Positions 41,660-54,337 of a DNA stretch of 64,000 nt are shown here, piece after piece. Under the pieces are notes generated by a model. That model was not told where the DNA came from. It was given only the letters and a program-made list of their open reading frames with translations, and searched no databases. Numbering within the stretch: the first letter of the stretch is position 1; every line of letters starts with the position of its first letter. The translations under genes and the position numbers were made by a program. This DNA comes from Xanthostigma xanthostigma (lineage: Eukaryota > Arthropoda > Insecta > Raphidioptera > Raphidiidae), in the NCBI GenBank assembly GCA_963575645.1, contig OY754464.1, forward strand, positions 70,282,948-70,346,947. Reading direction: 5' to 3'.

Positions 41660-42885
41660 ATAGTAAGAGAGCTAACAACCATTTTTGGGCAGGTATTTGA
41701 GCGCAGTATGAAAATTTGTGTAACACTTTTTTTGTAATGTCTGAACACAGGATCGAAAACCTGGCTGAGGGATAGTTCTTTAGGAATTTTGAAATTTTAA
41801 TACCTTTAATATTCAGTATTTAATAAAATAAAAAATAAATAAGCCAGCTCTTTTAGTCGGGTCTAAATGGCAGCTATAAAATTGCCATTAGACGTGAGTG
41901 TGGATAAGACGCTATGGATAGATTGAAATCTACTGAATATGGTCTGAGTTGAAGTGTGCTGTGGTGCGATATACGTCTATATTAGTGATGTGCCGGATCG
42001 TTAAAAATGCATATCCGCGGATACGGATCTGAAAACGGATTTTTTGTTTCAAGATCCGCGGATACGGATACGGATCTTAACTTTCTTAGAGTACGCGGCG
42101 GTAAATATTGCACATCGACCTTTGGAAAGAGACTGTCTGTTATGGGAAAAAGTTATTGACCTCTTTAAGAGTTGACTCTCATAACAGATTGTCTCTTTCC
42201 AAAGATCGATGTGCAATATCTCATTATAAAGATAGTTGATTTAGTACCTTTAAGTTATGTACTATTAGTATGGTACTCACTACGATAAATGTTTGCAATA
42301 TAAAGGTGCCAAATACGATTTAAAAAAATAAAAAATAATCTGAATGGAATTTCACAGGTTTTCATTATAACCTAATTTAATATATATATAAAATTTCAAC
42401 TATGAATTGAAAATTAATAAGGTAAAAGATCCGTAAAAGATCCGCCAAAAACTAACAGATACGGATACGGATCTTTCTTCTTGCTCGGATATCCGCGGAT
42501 ACGGATACGGATATCCGGCACATCACTAGTCTATATACGCTCTCTCACACTTCAACCTACCCGTAGCGTCTTACTCGCATTCACGTGTAATATACAGTTT
42601 TATACCTGCCTGGAAGACATTTAGAGCCGACCAAATGATCTGGCTTATTTTTTTTTATTTTATTAAATACTAAATTTGAAGGTTTTAAAATTTTAAAATG
42701 TCTCAAGGACTTTTTTTGCAAATAACATTTCGCAAAGTTACAAATTCACGTCTTGGCTAGACCCCACTACCCTTCAGCCAGGTTTTCGATTTTGTGTTCA
42801 GACAACATAAAAAAGTGTTACACAAATTTTCGCGCTGCCTCAAATACCTACCCAAAAATGTTTGACAGCTCTTGGACTATTGTGT
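41660..42885. repeat. large foldback element hosting a hAT MITE
   Basis: Outer arms (ATTTTTGGGCAGGTATTTGA left; inverse near 42835-42860) pair over several hundred bases. The hAT MITE at 41983-42528 is inserted near the centre. Confidence 0.75.
41983..42528. mobile_element. hAT MITE with perfect 8-bp duplication
   Basis: Ends TAGTGATGTGCCGGAT and inverse. GTCTATAT at 41975-41982 and 42529-42536. Many GGATACGGAT subterminal motifs and an inner palindrome (GTCTCTTTCCAAAG). Confidence 0.9.
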
Positions 42886-43386
42886 TTTCATCAATGTCAT
42901 TGCAGGAATTATGTAGGTATCCACGAATTTAATGCATGTACATAAATGAAAACTATGATTATTATTGCAACACTTTTGTTATAAAAAGTGCATCAATGTA
43001 AATATTTTTTATGCTGTTCCCAAATATTTTTAAATGTCAGTTTAAATAGAACTTTTTGTTAGATTAATCTAATTGTTTTTCATGAATTAATTTTTAGTAA
43101 GTTGAATACTATATTTCTATGTCGAAACCAAATTATATATTATTTCGAATTTTGTGAATGACAGACGATTTTAGAATGTGGCCCTTTTGCATTTTGTACC
43201 TACATCAGAGAGCTCGAGAATAATTTAAGTCGGAAAATGGAGATCTATATAGCATAACCATTGCCTGTTTACTGAATCTATTTCGACATTGCCGCTTTTG
43301 CTGCACTCTGACGAGCAAATGTCAGTCTCGTTCGCAATCGTCAGTTTTCTGCACTAGTAACATAATGCACTATTTACTTTCTCGGG

Positions 43387-44228
43387 CAGACGTGGATCCA
43401 GAATTTCTTGTGTGATGACTCCATAGATATATATTAATAGATAACGGATGCCTATCCTTGAGCATTGTGCGGAATGGTTCCAATTAGAAGCCATATGGAA
43501 GCCATTTTGTACGTGGAAAACGCCGTAAAAAGCGCGCGGGATTCAAAAAGATTAAATATTCTATAATATGATGTTAATGGAAAAACAATAAAACTCGCAG
43601 TAAACAGTGATATTTCGCTCCAAAATCTATTTTTATATTGAAACGTTTCAAAAATTACAAAACTGACGATAAATATAATATAAAAGCTTAGAACATTATT
43701 TTTACATTGTCAGATTGGCATCAATGCTTGTCAACCTTGATGCCAAATTGACAATGTAAAATGTTCTAAGCTTTACATTATATTTATGCTCAATTTTGTA
43801 ATTTTTGAAACGTTTCAGTATAAAAATAGGTTTTGGAGCGAAATATCACTGTTTACTGTGAGTTTTGTCGTTTTTCTCAATAAAATCATATTATAAAATA
43901 ATTAATATTTTCGAATCTCGCGCGCTTTTTTCGGCGTTTTCCACGTACAAAATGGCTTCTAAAAGGTACAGGAGACGCTAGTGTATCCGCAATCTATTAA
44001 ATATATATCTATGGATGGCTCATCTATCTGTTTTGTTCAAAACATTTATAAACCAATAGTGCAGTTGCTGTCGATAAATACAGTTGAATTTGAATAGTGC
44101 TTTATCTTTAGAAATATAAAATAAAAACGCATGGTTGTCGGCAAAATTTTGAAATTGGTTTAAGAAAGTGCTTCGGTGGTGCGTGGGGGGGATTGCACTC
44201 ATTGTCCCCCACCCCGTATCTGCGCCTG
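43387..44228. mobile_element. hAT MITE with nested foldback
   Basis: Ends CAGACGTGGATCCAG and (inverted) CAGGCGCAGATACGGGG; flanks TTCTCGGG and CTCTCGGG match 7 of 8. Split by 43422-44013. Confidence 0.65.
43422..44013. mobile_element. foldback element with 8-bp duplication
   Basis: Ends CATAGATATATAT and inverse. Flanks GATGACTC and GATGGCTC (7 of 8). The arms are near-complete inverted copies (AAATATCACTGTTTACTG, AATTTTTGAAACGTTTCA). Confidence 0.75.
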
Positions 44229-45336
44229 CTCTCGGGACGGCCATATTGTTGTTAATTAAAAAGGAATATTTAATCAGATGCTATTTTTCATTCCGTCTAT
44301 TTCAGCCGACATTAAATTTTAGGTTTGTTTTTGTCTAGTTTTATTATCTAAAGCTGCAGATATGGAAATTGTAAAATTGTTATTTTTTTTTACAAAAACC
44401 AAATGCATTGGAATGAACAGCTGTTGTTTGTGAATGACTAGGAGCACCTAATATGCAAAACTCGTTTCATTTTGTCTGGTTAAAAAAAGGAAAACGTAAG
44501 TACACTGCAAACGTTATTGAAGAATAAACCCATACTGTATTGCGTGGCAAAATAGAAGCTTAATGTACCTATCTAGAACGTAAATTATGTTTTTATACGA
44601 GTAAGTGACAATATGTCACACGAGTTCATAATTTCATGACGTTCCAGTTTGTCGCCATCTTAGTTCTTTCCTTCTATTAATTTTATTCTTACTACACTCT
44701 CGAAACTTAATATGATCAATAATTATTTTTGCCGCACTCACGAACATTTAGTTTACATAAATTATAAATGTTTTTTCTTGAGAATTATTATATCGCTTCG
44801 TGGGATAGAGTATAATTGCATTTCTGGTATAAAAATGAATTACAGTGTAAACTCTATATAGCGACACTCAAGAGACTGTGCACTTTGTGGCGTTATTGAG
44901 AGTTGTCGTTAAACGGAGAGAAATAATAATCCATTAATATTTTTTCCAAATCTTCGAACTTAGGTTTCTTCAATTTCTTAGAAGATTTTCAATCCTCTTC
45001 TGCTTCAAGAATTTTTTCTTTGTTCTTTGTCGATACGATCGATCGCGTGTATTAATAAAACTTTTTTCGTTAACACACAAAGATTTTCTTTTACTCGCCA
45101 TGTTCACAGTTTGCAAGTTTGTGGGCAACTAAGAATATGATAACTTATTGAGCAGCTGAGCTAAGCATATGAAAGATAATCCCAACAAACAAAAGAACGA
45201 ATTTCTTAGAATCTTCGGTACGCATGATGTCGACAACAAAGCAACAAATTAACAAACAAGTACTGTTTATTGCTTAATGATGACGTATTGTCCTTATTTC
45301 GAGTGTATCATTGTATGAGCAACAAGGTAAACCAAT

Positions 45337-46009
45337 AAGTGCCGGATTAAGCTACAACCAAATTAAGCAATTGCTTAGGGCATCACGTCTCAGGAGGAAC
45401 CAAGAAGCACCACTCAGAAATGAAAAGTACCTCACTAAACCGTGTCAACATTTTTTTTTCTTTTTGTCTTGTTCTCAAAAATTTGATTTATACTGATATG
45501 TTTTTAGAATACAAATATTAAAGAATAGTTACTTCTTACTACAACAGTTTTATTAGCGAATGTACATTTCGGGAGCTAAACACTAAACTAAGTTTAGTGT
45601 TTGCTGAAGATGAGAGCATAGCTCCCGAAATGTACATCCACTAATAAAACTGTTGTGGTAAGAAGTAACTATTCTTTATTTTTTTGTCTTTAGAAGTATA
45701 AAAGTTAAAAATAAATAATAATTTATTTTTGAAAATGAAAACGACAAAAACATTATTTCTTATTTTTCTAATTTTAAAGTTTTGAAACTTTTTTTCTATC
45801 AATTGTATAAAAATGCCTAAAGTCCGATTTTATAGACAGCCAAATTTTCGATGAGAGCATTGATTGTAAAATTCAACTTTTTTCCTAAAAATCTATGTTT
45901 TTTAACTTTTTTCTATCAATTTGAATTTTTTTTATAAACTGAACGTATTAGAGATGGGGCCCATAAGCAAGAAATGCTTAGGGCATTAAGGAGTCTTAAT
46001 CCGGCACTG
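45337..46009. mobile_element. hAT MITE (CAGTGCCGG family)
   Basis: AAGTGCCGGATTAAG at left (first base mutated), CTTAATCCGGCACTG at right. Flanks AAACCAAT and AAACATAC are partly alike. Confidence 0.75.
45533..45680. mobile_element. hairpin element (family C') with hammerhead-like block
   Basis: Arms share CAACAGTTTTATTAG and ATGTACATTTCGGGAGCT. The + strand 45604-45634 reads CTGAAGATGAGAGC, ATA, GCTCCC, GAAA, TGTA: a third stem II sequence of the same layout, 5 of 6 pairs intact. Confidence 0.6.
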
Positions 46010-46346
46010 AAACATACTAGAGTTAAGTAATTTCGACGTTTAAGGAGTTTGTTGTTATATCGAGTGACGTTAAATGGAGTTTACACTGTACATGAATGTC
46101 CTTGTAGTATAAGGTTAACTGAGCATCGTAAGGTTACGTAATTTGAACTAGTCTGCTTTGTGAACTGATGACATTGAACAGTAGTGTTCACGGTTCTGCA
46201 TGTTTCAGTTTATAGTCTGTTCATGTTTCGGGAGTTTTTAATTTCGAGACTTTTTACATTTTGTTCTAAAAAACAATTTAATTAATTTAAACCGTATTTT
46301 CTTTTAATGGACGTTTTTTCGCTTTCTTAAACATTTGTGTTATATA

Positions 46347-46905
46347 TAATGGTGGCACTTCACATGGCTATTTGTGTTCGCTATTGGGTGTTTGTTGTAT
46401 TTCCCAAAATATATGACGTTCAAGGCAAACATGCAAATTAAAGACAAATACGACCATCCACACATAGTAGTCAAATAACAAACATACAAACATTTGGCAG
46501 CAGAACGCAAGGTTCAAAATTCCACGAATTTTAGCACTGTTTCATTGTCCCAATTCATTTTCAATAGTAATTGTTCCAGTTCTCGCTCACAGCACAGGCA
46601 CAAAAATACTGCACGTCTGTACAGGTTCACGGCGCGTGCGCTTCTGAATATGGCTATTGTGTGGACGGTTTATTTGCCATATTTGCCGATTTGACTCCTT
46701 TGATGTGCCTCGAAGAAACGATAAGCGCACGGGAACGCGTATTTGGTATTGGCCTGATTTGCCTATTTGACAAATACGGCCAATAATAGGCAAATCAGGC
46801 CGCAAATCAGGCCAACACTTTGTCAAATAGACTGTCCACACATGGTAATTGTTTGCCAAATATGCCAAATACATAAATACAAATAGCCATGTGAAGTGCC
46901 GGCAT
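46347..46905. mobile_element. MITE, class uncertain
   Basis: Inverted ends GGCACTTCACATGGCTATTT (46354 and, inverted, 46881-46900). Inside are many GGCAAAT/ATTTGCC motifs. The ORFs across it are arm artefacts. Confidence 0.6.
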
Positions 46906-47309
46906 AACGTGGTATTCAATTATATTCAAAATGGCCTAAACGTCGTTCTCACAATAGTGGACTAAACTTTTAGCTCTTTGTTATGCAATCTACGTTTATG
47001 AGGGCAAATCGACGTTCACTAGAGTGAATCGGCAAAAGTAAAAGCAAGTAAAATGATTATACTATAGCTTTTAATTTTATTATTATCATTTAACATTTCT
47101 GTTCTCAAGATGCTATATTAATAATATTTTTTTTGTTTATTTATAAATTATTGTGCGAACAATTATAGTAAATTTTAAAGTAATAACAATTCCCGTTTGA
47201 AATTTTTAATTAAAATAAAATTTATTAGCTGATATCCGGTTCAAGTTTCATTATTATATTTTGAATAAAGCAGCGTTTAAGTGTACAGCGTTTTTGTTTG
47301 AGTAATTAC

Positions 47310-47785
47310 CAGTGCCGGATTAAGACTCCTTGATGCCATAAGCATTTCTTGCTTATGTGTCCCATCTCTAATATGTTCAGTATATAAAAAAATTCAAATT
47401 GATAGAAAAAAAGCTAAAGAGCATACATTTTTAGGAAAAAAAATTGAATTTTACAATTAATGCTCATTGAAAATTTGGTTGTCTATAAAATCGGACCATA
47501 GGCATTTTTATACAGTTAATAGAGAGAAATTTTAAAATTAAAAAAATTGAACCCTTATGAATTAACAATGTTTTTCGTTTTCATTTTCAAAAATAAATTA
47601 TTTATTTTTAATTTTTATACTTATAAAGACATACCAGTATACATCAAATTTTTGAGAACATGACAAAAAGAAAAAAAAAATTGTTGACACGGTTTAGTGA
47701 GGTACTTTGTGCTTCTTGGTGCCCCCTGAGACGTGATGCCCTAAGCAATTGCTTAATTTGCTTATAGGTTAATTACTGGGCACTG
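47310..47785. mobile_element. hAT MITE (CAGTGCCGG family), perfect 8-bp duplication
   Basis: GTAATTAC at 47302-47309 and 47786-47793. Ends CAGTGCCGGATTAAG and GGGCACTG. In reverse orientation to 45337-46009. Confidence 0.9.
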
Positions 47786-47895
47786 GTAATTACTGAGAAC
47801 TTTAACAGTGACAAGAAAAGGAAATATCAAGTTATCAACAGCAAGTATCCGTATTTGACACTATAAAATGCGGTATGTACATTATTGCCTTTTTA

Positions 47896-48792
47896 GTACA
47901 ATCAATCTGGCGAAAAAAAATCATTTCGTATCAAAAACACCCAAAAAGGTGAAACTTGGTGAGTCGTTAGAGAATGATGAAAAAAAGGTTACCTGGCAAT
48001 GGCCACCTGGTACCTGTTCAAATACTCAAAAAAAACTCAAAAATATTTTGAGATGCATTTTTCTCGAAAACTATCCATTTTACAGAAAAATTTATTGAAC
48101 AAAAAATGTAGAGGGCATCGTTATCTACAATTAATGTCATTGGTGCTATGTTGTACAACAAAAAATGTGCGCAGTAGGTGGCGCTAAAGTGCCAAAAAAA
48201 GTGTTTTTCCACTTTTTTGCCCTGAAATTTTCATTTTTCAGTTACGATTCAAATGGAAAAATTGTTCCTTTTTATTTTATAAACAACTTTTATTTCAACA
48301 TTTTTTTCATACAACTTACTTTCCATACAACTTATTTTCACTTCAACAAGCTGCAGCTCTGAAACGGTAAGTTGTATGAAAAAAATGTTGAAATAATAGT
48401 TGTTTATAAAATAAAATGTAACAATTTTTCCATTTGAATCGTAACTGAAAAATGAAAATTTCAGGGCAAAAAAGTGGAAAAACACTTTTTTTGGCACTTA
48501 AGCGCCACCTACTGCGCACATTTTTTGTTGTACAACATAGCACCAATGACATTAATTGTAGATAACGATGCCCTCTACATTTTTTGTTCAATAAATTTTT
48601 CTGTAAAATGGATAGTTTTCGAGAAAAATGCATTTCAAAATATTTTTGAGTTTTTTTTGACTATTTGAACAGGTATTTGAACAGGTACCAGGTGGCCATT
48701 GCCAGGTAACCTTTTTTTCATCATTCTCTAACGACTCACCAAGTTTCACCTTTTTGGTTGGTTTTGTTGAGGTTTTTGCCAGATTGACTGTA
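47896..48792. repeat. 0.9-kb palindrome
   Basis: Two arms of about 440 bp pair almost throughout around 48345 (GTGCGCAGTAGGTGGCGCT and inverse). The several similar ORFs on both strands come from the mirrored arms and are not treated as genes. Confidence 0.85.
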
Positions 48793-48799
48793 CTATTTA

Positions 48800-50600
48800 T
48801 TGACTTATTACATATTATTACCATAATCCTGCAGAACGGTTATCGCCAACATTATACCGTGTAATATCCCTAAAACTATATTTATTGCTCCACTGAACAT
48901 AACTTGCTTGATTACATTATACATTCCACAATTTTATTGCAGTTGCTGTTAACATTTTGTTTATTTATTTTTACTTGTTTCACAAATAAACGGGATAACT
49001 CTTTGTGTCGGCAATAACCGGATTCATTTTTCAATTGTTTCATAAACGCCGTGTTTCAGAAATACCAGTAGGGAAGAATACTAAATAAAGCACTAATTCA
49101 GTGCTTGTTTTCCCATTATAATTGTTGAATAATTTTATGTTTTAATAATTTTGAAAAATCTTGATTATTGTTGTAAACACTTCACCGTTGGAAAAAAATT
49201 AAAACAATTATGAACCATTGAAGAATTTGGTTTCTAATTTATATTTATTGATTTAAATGTTCAAAACTATTTATATATTATTACATTTTTTCATTTCTTT
49301 AGCGAAAAATTTCAGTGCGTGCCCGAGTCGTGGTACCTCCACTGCCTAATTCGGTTGTATAGGTACAAGAAAATCGTTTTACCTCAATTTTGACTTTTGC
49401 GTTGAAAGAACTTTAACATCTCCAATCGGATTTGCATTATAGGTGCTAGATCTGCACTATTGGCATTACATTATTTATGTTAGTTCGAATTAAAAAAAGT
49501 CATTCTTTTCTTGAAGAAATTTTTAATCTATTGGTATACTAAGCTCCCGGTGAGTTTTAATACAGATCTTTATTTTTTACTGGTAAATTAACATAAATCC
49601 ACGCAATATAGTATTGGTAACAGGCTGCTGGTGAAATGAGACATTTAATTTTTAAATTATTTAAATATGATTATCGACCAATTTTTCAGACAAATATATC
49701 TGTCTGAAAAATTGGTCGATAATTTAATTTATTGAAGAGTTCTAATCAGACGTTAATCAAATATTTGAATTATTTAAATATGCCTGGTGCCCGATTTGGT
49801 TAATTTGAGGTTGTAAACAATAAACCTAAATAATTGTAATTTTTAATTGGAAGGAATGTTAACGTTTGGCATCGTAGGTACCTCCAAAACGGATGAACCG
49901 ATTCCAATACATTTGTTTGTTTTGTTTGAAAGCTGTTTTTTTAAAGCGATCGCACACCAGAAAAGTAAAACTGTTAGACAGATGAATACAGTTTTGCTAA
50001 ATATGCATCGAACATAAAGCTCTGAACACATTTCTCTGTGGTGTTCATTTTGTGACGCGTCTGAAGCCGTGATGTGTTGCAATGTTATTGAACCGAGAGA
50101 TCCCATACTAGTGTAAAACACTCATGTTTTTTACTTTTTCTATCAAAACTGTGATTGGGAAATGGGAAAGCTGACGCGAATTGATGTTTTGTTGTGACGA
50201 AAAATTGCAAGTAAAAGATTCGCATCACGTTGCACAACAGAGAAATGTGTCCGCACCTTTAAATGTTGTCAAAGTACTTTTAGTTTTGAATTATCATTAA
50301 GCCATTATACGTGTAAAATTCAAATGCTAAAAGTTGCACCAGTGTAGAAATCGATTATACATAATAATGATTACCTATATAAAATAACAACTAAATTATA
50401 GTAATGTAAAAATGTAAATACATAAATAAAACGTTATAATAATATTGATTTTGGTGACAATAAATGAATGACTGTGAAATATGTAACAAAGAATGTGTAA
50501 TTTATAATAATATTGAGTGTAAATATTATTACCGTTGTTGTAAAATAGATTTAATTTTTTTCAAAAATTATTTGGTTTCATTGATTCATCCAATATTATA
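48800..50600. other. intergenic, mostly unassigned
   Basis: AT-rich. Apart from the mini-insertion 49680-49767, nothing identifiable. A 92-codon minus frame at 49843-50121 has no recognised motif. Confidence 0.5.
49680..49767. mobile_element. family A mini-insertion with 15-bp duplication
   Basis: AATTATTTAAATATG at 49665-49679 and 49768-49782. Contains inverted GACCAATTTTTCAGACA and the tail CAGACGTTAATCAAATA. Confidence 0.8.
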
Positions 50601-50616
50601 AGAAACGAGATTTTAG

Positions 50617-50883
50617 CAAAGGCGTAGATAAGGGGGGTAAAGGGGGTAATTACCCCCCAGGATTATAATATTAATACAAAAATAAAACTGAAAATAAGAC
50701 GAATATCTAGCTAAAAAATAAAATTTAGAAATACTTCTTGAAAAAAAATTTGTAAAATTAGTTTGGGAATTAATATTTTGCTTGACACCTTCCTTCGTGA
50801 GTATTCTTGTGTGGTATTAATAAAACTTAAAAAAAATATTGATTTTTTGCTTTACCCCCCAGGAAAAAATATCTACGCCCTTG
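50617..50883. mobile_element. hAT MITE with perfect 8-bp duplication
   Basis: GATTTTAG at 50609-50616 and 50884-50891; ends CAAAGGCGTAGATA and, inverted, CAAGGGCGTAGATA. 267 bp with GGGGGGTAA subterminal runs. Confidence 0.88.
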
Positions 50884-51332
50884 GATTTTAGTAGGTATAT
50901 CGCGAAAAATAGTCAATCATATTCGTATACCTAAATATAATGAAGCCATGCTTGCTCTAGAGTAGGTACTACTAAAATGTGTAAAAACAATTATTTAAAA
51001 CTACATTTCAGGATATCATTTCATATTTTCGATTTATTTTTAACCAACTGTTCATTTCGGTTTCGCTCGGATGCAAATTGCTATTTTCGCTCACTGCACA
51101 TCCTCTGTTTGTCGTATGAGTATCAACATTTAAGGAATTGATCATCATTAAAATATGGTTCGCTTGATGGAACAACAAAGAAATGTAACAATGTAAAAGC
51201 ATAATATATATCCCGTCCCATTGCATGAAAAGACAAAAAATGAAAGTTTTCGAAAAAAAGATTTTTACTTCACATTTTAGTTTAGACGACATGAAAGAAA
51301 GTATTCAAAAAATTTAATTTTTCTGAAGCATG

Positions 51333-51719
51333 TAGGGGGGGGGGCGTTCACAAATTACGTTTAGGGGGGGTCAAGCTGAATCTCATCCAATCTCACGTGG
51401 GAGAGAGAGGGGGTCTCGGCAAATATCACGTAATTTCTTTTCCGCAAGAAACAGTGTAAAATTGCGAAAAAACTGAATTAAATTAAGTTAAATGTTTCTC
51501 TACTAAAATATGGCTAAATCATATGCAATAATATTTATTTATATGTTTTTTTTAAGAATCGAATGCAATCAAGCACAGATTTACGTAGGTATTTACATTG
51601 AAAAATCTCACGTAAGATTAGAGGGGGGGGTCGAGCAAAATCTCACGGCATCTCACCAAGAGGGGAGGGAGGTCGAAAAATCGCCAAATTTGTCTAACGT
51701 AATTTGTGAACGTCCCCTA
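51333..51719. mobile_element. hAT-like MITE
   Basis: Ends TAGGGGGG...GCGTTCACAAATTACGT and, inverted, TAGGGGACGTTCACAAATTA. No matching flank octamer. Confidence 0.6.
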
Positions 51720-53050
51720 GCTCAAAAACGGTAGAGAATTTGAAAAAAAAGTGTGTAGATAAAAGTTGTCGAAAATTTTATGAGCTTTCATTTGGTATGA
51801 AAACAGTAGTAAAATGCCTTCTGCGACCATAGTTTGCCGTTTGCCGAGAGCATTTTTTACAATACAAGTGAACAGTCAACAGTACTGCTTAAATATGGAC
51901 AATAGAAAAACAATAAAATCAAATACGGTATATTTTAGTCCTGAGACCCGTCGAAAACAATGGTCAGCTTATGCATGTTGTAGACTGGTCATTGGTCAGA
52001 CTTAAACAAAACACAATCAAAAGACAAGTGGCATACCGACTGTTCTATATTTAAGAATTAATGTCGACCTAAAATTAAATTCAATTTAATAAAAAAATAA
52101 ACAAAAAATTCAAATGTCTTCGTGAAGTGTGTAGGGCAAAATTAACGCGGGGGAACCGGCTCAAGAAATTTCTGATTAGCCCCCCCCACTCCCTGGGCCA
52201 AAAGCTGGGTACGCCCATGTTTCCGACTAAATGCCTATTTTTGGACGTGATAACGTCTTATAAATTGATGAATCACCAATCTTATAAATTGATGAAACAC
52301 CGGCTGCATGCACGAAAAAGTGTAACGTTCCTAACGTTCCGCCTGACCCTGTGCGTGCTTTTCTCGAAAACGGCCCTAACGATTTGGATGAAATTGACTG
52401 AAAAGGGATTTTGGGGGGCAAAAAATCGTTTTAGCTAGGTCTCATCTCTCGAAAAAATCGTTTTCTTACAAATTTTATCATTATAAAAATCAATTTTTTG
52501 ACTTATGAAAATACTTAAATATTGTAAGTAGGTTTTGGAATTTTATATAAACAATAAAACAATTGTTTTCAAAATATTATGACAGTTAATCTTTGAGACT
52601 TAAAATAAATACGAAAGAAAGAAAGTTAAAAAAAAAACAATTATTATTATAGGTGGTGAGTTATTTTAATAAATAAATTAACGTTCTGCCTTATCCTGTG
52701 CGTGATTATTAAATATGATATTCGAGCGGAATACGTTATCACGTAAAACTATCGTCCGTAAACCGACTTTACAGACAACCAATTTTTTTGCATAAATGAA
52801 TATTGATTTAACAAATCGCTCCTGTTTTAATAAAAGTAGCTTGACTGTTAATGGTATTATAAATTTATAATTAACAACGCTCTTATATTTTTAAGATTTC
52901 GTACCAAAATGGTAAGAAAACGGAGCCCTTATCTTATGGAAAACTTTGTTGTACGTGCGTCTGTTTGTTTATTCTGTGACAAGTGACAACTTTGTAATTG
53001 ATATTATTAAAAGAAAATAATGTTGGGAGTGAGAATTTGATAATTTCTAA
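51720..53050. other. intergenic, partly Helitron-derived
   Basis: About 52480-52680 is a + strand fragment of the 22751-23525 Helitron family (ATTGTTTTCAAAATATTATG). The rest is unassigned. Confidence 0.5.
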
Positions 53051-53055
53051 AACAG

Positions 53056-53478
53056 CATCGCTTCAACAGCACCTCGTAAATCGTTTTTTAAGGAACTCCC
53101 CCATACCTTAATCGCTTTTCACTGCGCAACATGAACACCATCGCATCAACAGCACCTCGTAAATCGTTTTTTAAGGAGCTGCTCCATACCCCCATCGCTT
53201 TTCACTGCGCAATAAGAACACCATCGCATCAACAGCATCCCGTAATCGTTTTTAACGAACTCCCTCATACCCCCATCGCTTTTCACTGCGCAACAAGAAC
53301 ACCATCGCATCAACAGCACCCCGTAATCGTTTTTTATAGGGAACTCCCCCATACCCCCATCGCTGTTCACTGCGCAACAAGAACACTATCGCATCAACAG
53401 CATTCCGTAATCGTTTTTTAAGGAAGTCCCCCATACCCCCTTCGCTTTTCTCTGCCCAACAAAAACATCATCGCATCA
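53056..53478. repeat. minisatellite, about five 83-bp units
   Basis: Unit landmark CATCGCATCAACAGC recurs at 53139, 53222, 53303 and (variant) 53387, with CTTTTCACTGCGCAAC between. ORFs across it are repeat read-through. Confidence 0.9.
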
Positions 53479-53862
53479 AAAATGTTGGTTTAAATAAAAA
53501 ATGAAGACAAATATTGGCTTTAGTAATAAGAATTACAATTAGTTGTGCCATATTATTTTGATGTTTGAAAGAATCTGTTAGATTGCATTCGGAATTGTTT
53601 AGATGACTTAATGACTTATTCTTTCTGTATAGGAAATTTGGGAGTTGCCGATTTATAAAGTTATTTAGTTGACCGCAAGTGAGATCACCTCTGACATTAT
53701 TTGCATTTTTTAAATAAATAAAATTGTCGACCAATTTTTTTTACACCATATATTGACAAAAATTATATAAAAATATAATGATGAGTATTTGGAAAGAATT
53801 CCGTGGCATAAGGATCGAAAATGAAGCAGTACTGAGACTTTTTTAAACTTGCATTTAATACT

Positions 53863-53893
53863 AACGTTTCGATACGTTTTGTATCATCTTCAG
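53863..53893 (-). ncRNA. hammerhead ribozyme-like motif (left arm)
   Basis: On minus: CTGAAGA, T, stem GATAC/GTATC with loop AAAAC, GAAA, CGTT. Confidence 0.55.
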
Positions 53894-54306
53894 AGTGTTC
53901 TGTAATTATATTTTCTTAGTTATAAAATTGTTTAGAATTAAAATGTAATTATTCGTAAATGTTAGAAAACTTACCAAATGCTGTCACATGTTATCAGTAT
54001 ATTGTTGTTGATGGATTGAGAACATGGTGTCACTCAACTTGTTAATTGTTATTTTTTTAATATATTTTTACTGTGGATACTGGTTAATGTTAATAATTTT
54101 AAAACATTAACATTAACCAGTATCCACATTAAAAATATATTAAAAAAATAACAATTAACAAGTTGAGTGACACCATGTTCTCAATCCATCAACAACAATA
54201 TACTGATAACATGTGACAGCATTTGGTAAGTTTTCTAACATTTACGAATAATTACATTTTAATTCTAAACAATTTTATAACTAAGAAAATATAATTACAG
54301 AACACT

Positions 54307-54337
54307 CTGAAGATGATACAAAACGTATCGAAACGTT
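54307..54337 (+). ncRNA. hammerhead ribozyme-like motif (right arm)
   Basis: Same as the left arm, on +. ACT before the core and AGT after CGTT can pair as the base of stem I. Confidence 0.55.

Larger units (their letters stand above)
44843..46088. mobile_element. pogo-like element with two nested insertions
   Basis: Flanked by TA; ends CAGTGTAAACTCTATATAGC and, inverted, CAGTGTAAACTCCATTTAAC. Contains the hAT MITE 45337-46009, which itself contains the hairpin 45533-45680. Confidence 0.75.

Noticed and set aside
47868..48824. Several similar ORFs on both strands
   Set aside because: They arise from the mirrored arms of the palindrome, read in both directions.
53131..53434. ORFs of 60-96 codons
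   Set aside because: Open frames produced by the 83-bp tandem repeat.
53056..53478. CRISPR-like array
   Set aside because: Contiguous tandem minisatellite without spacers, in a eukaryotic setting.
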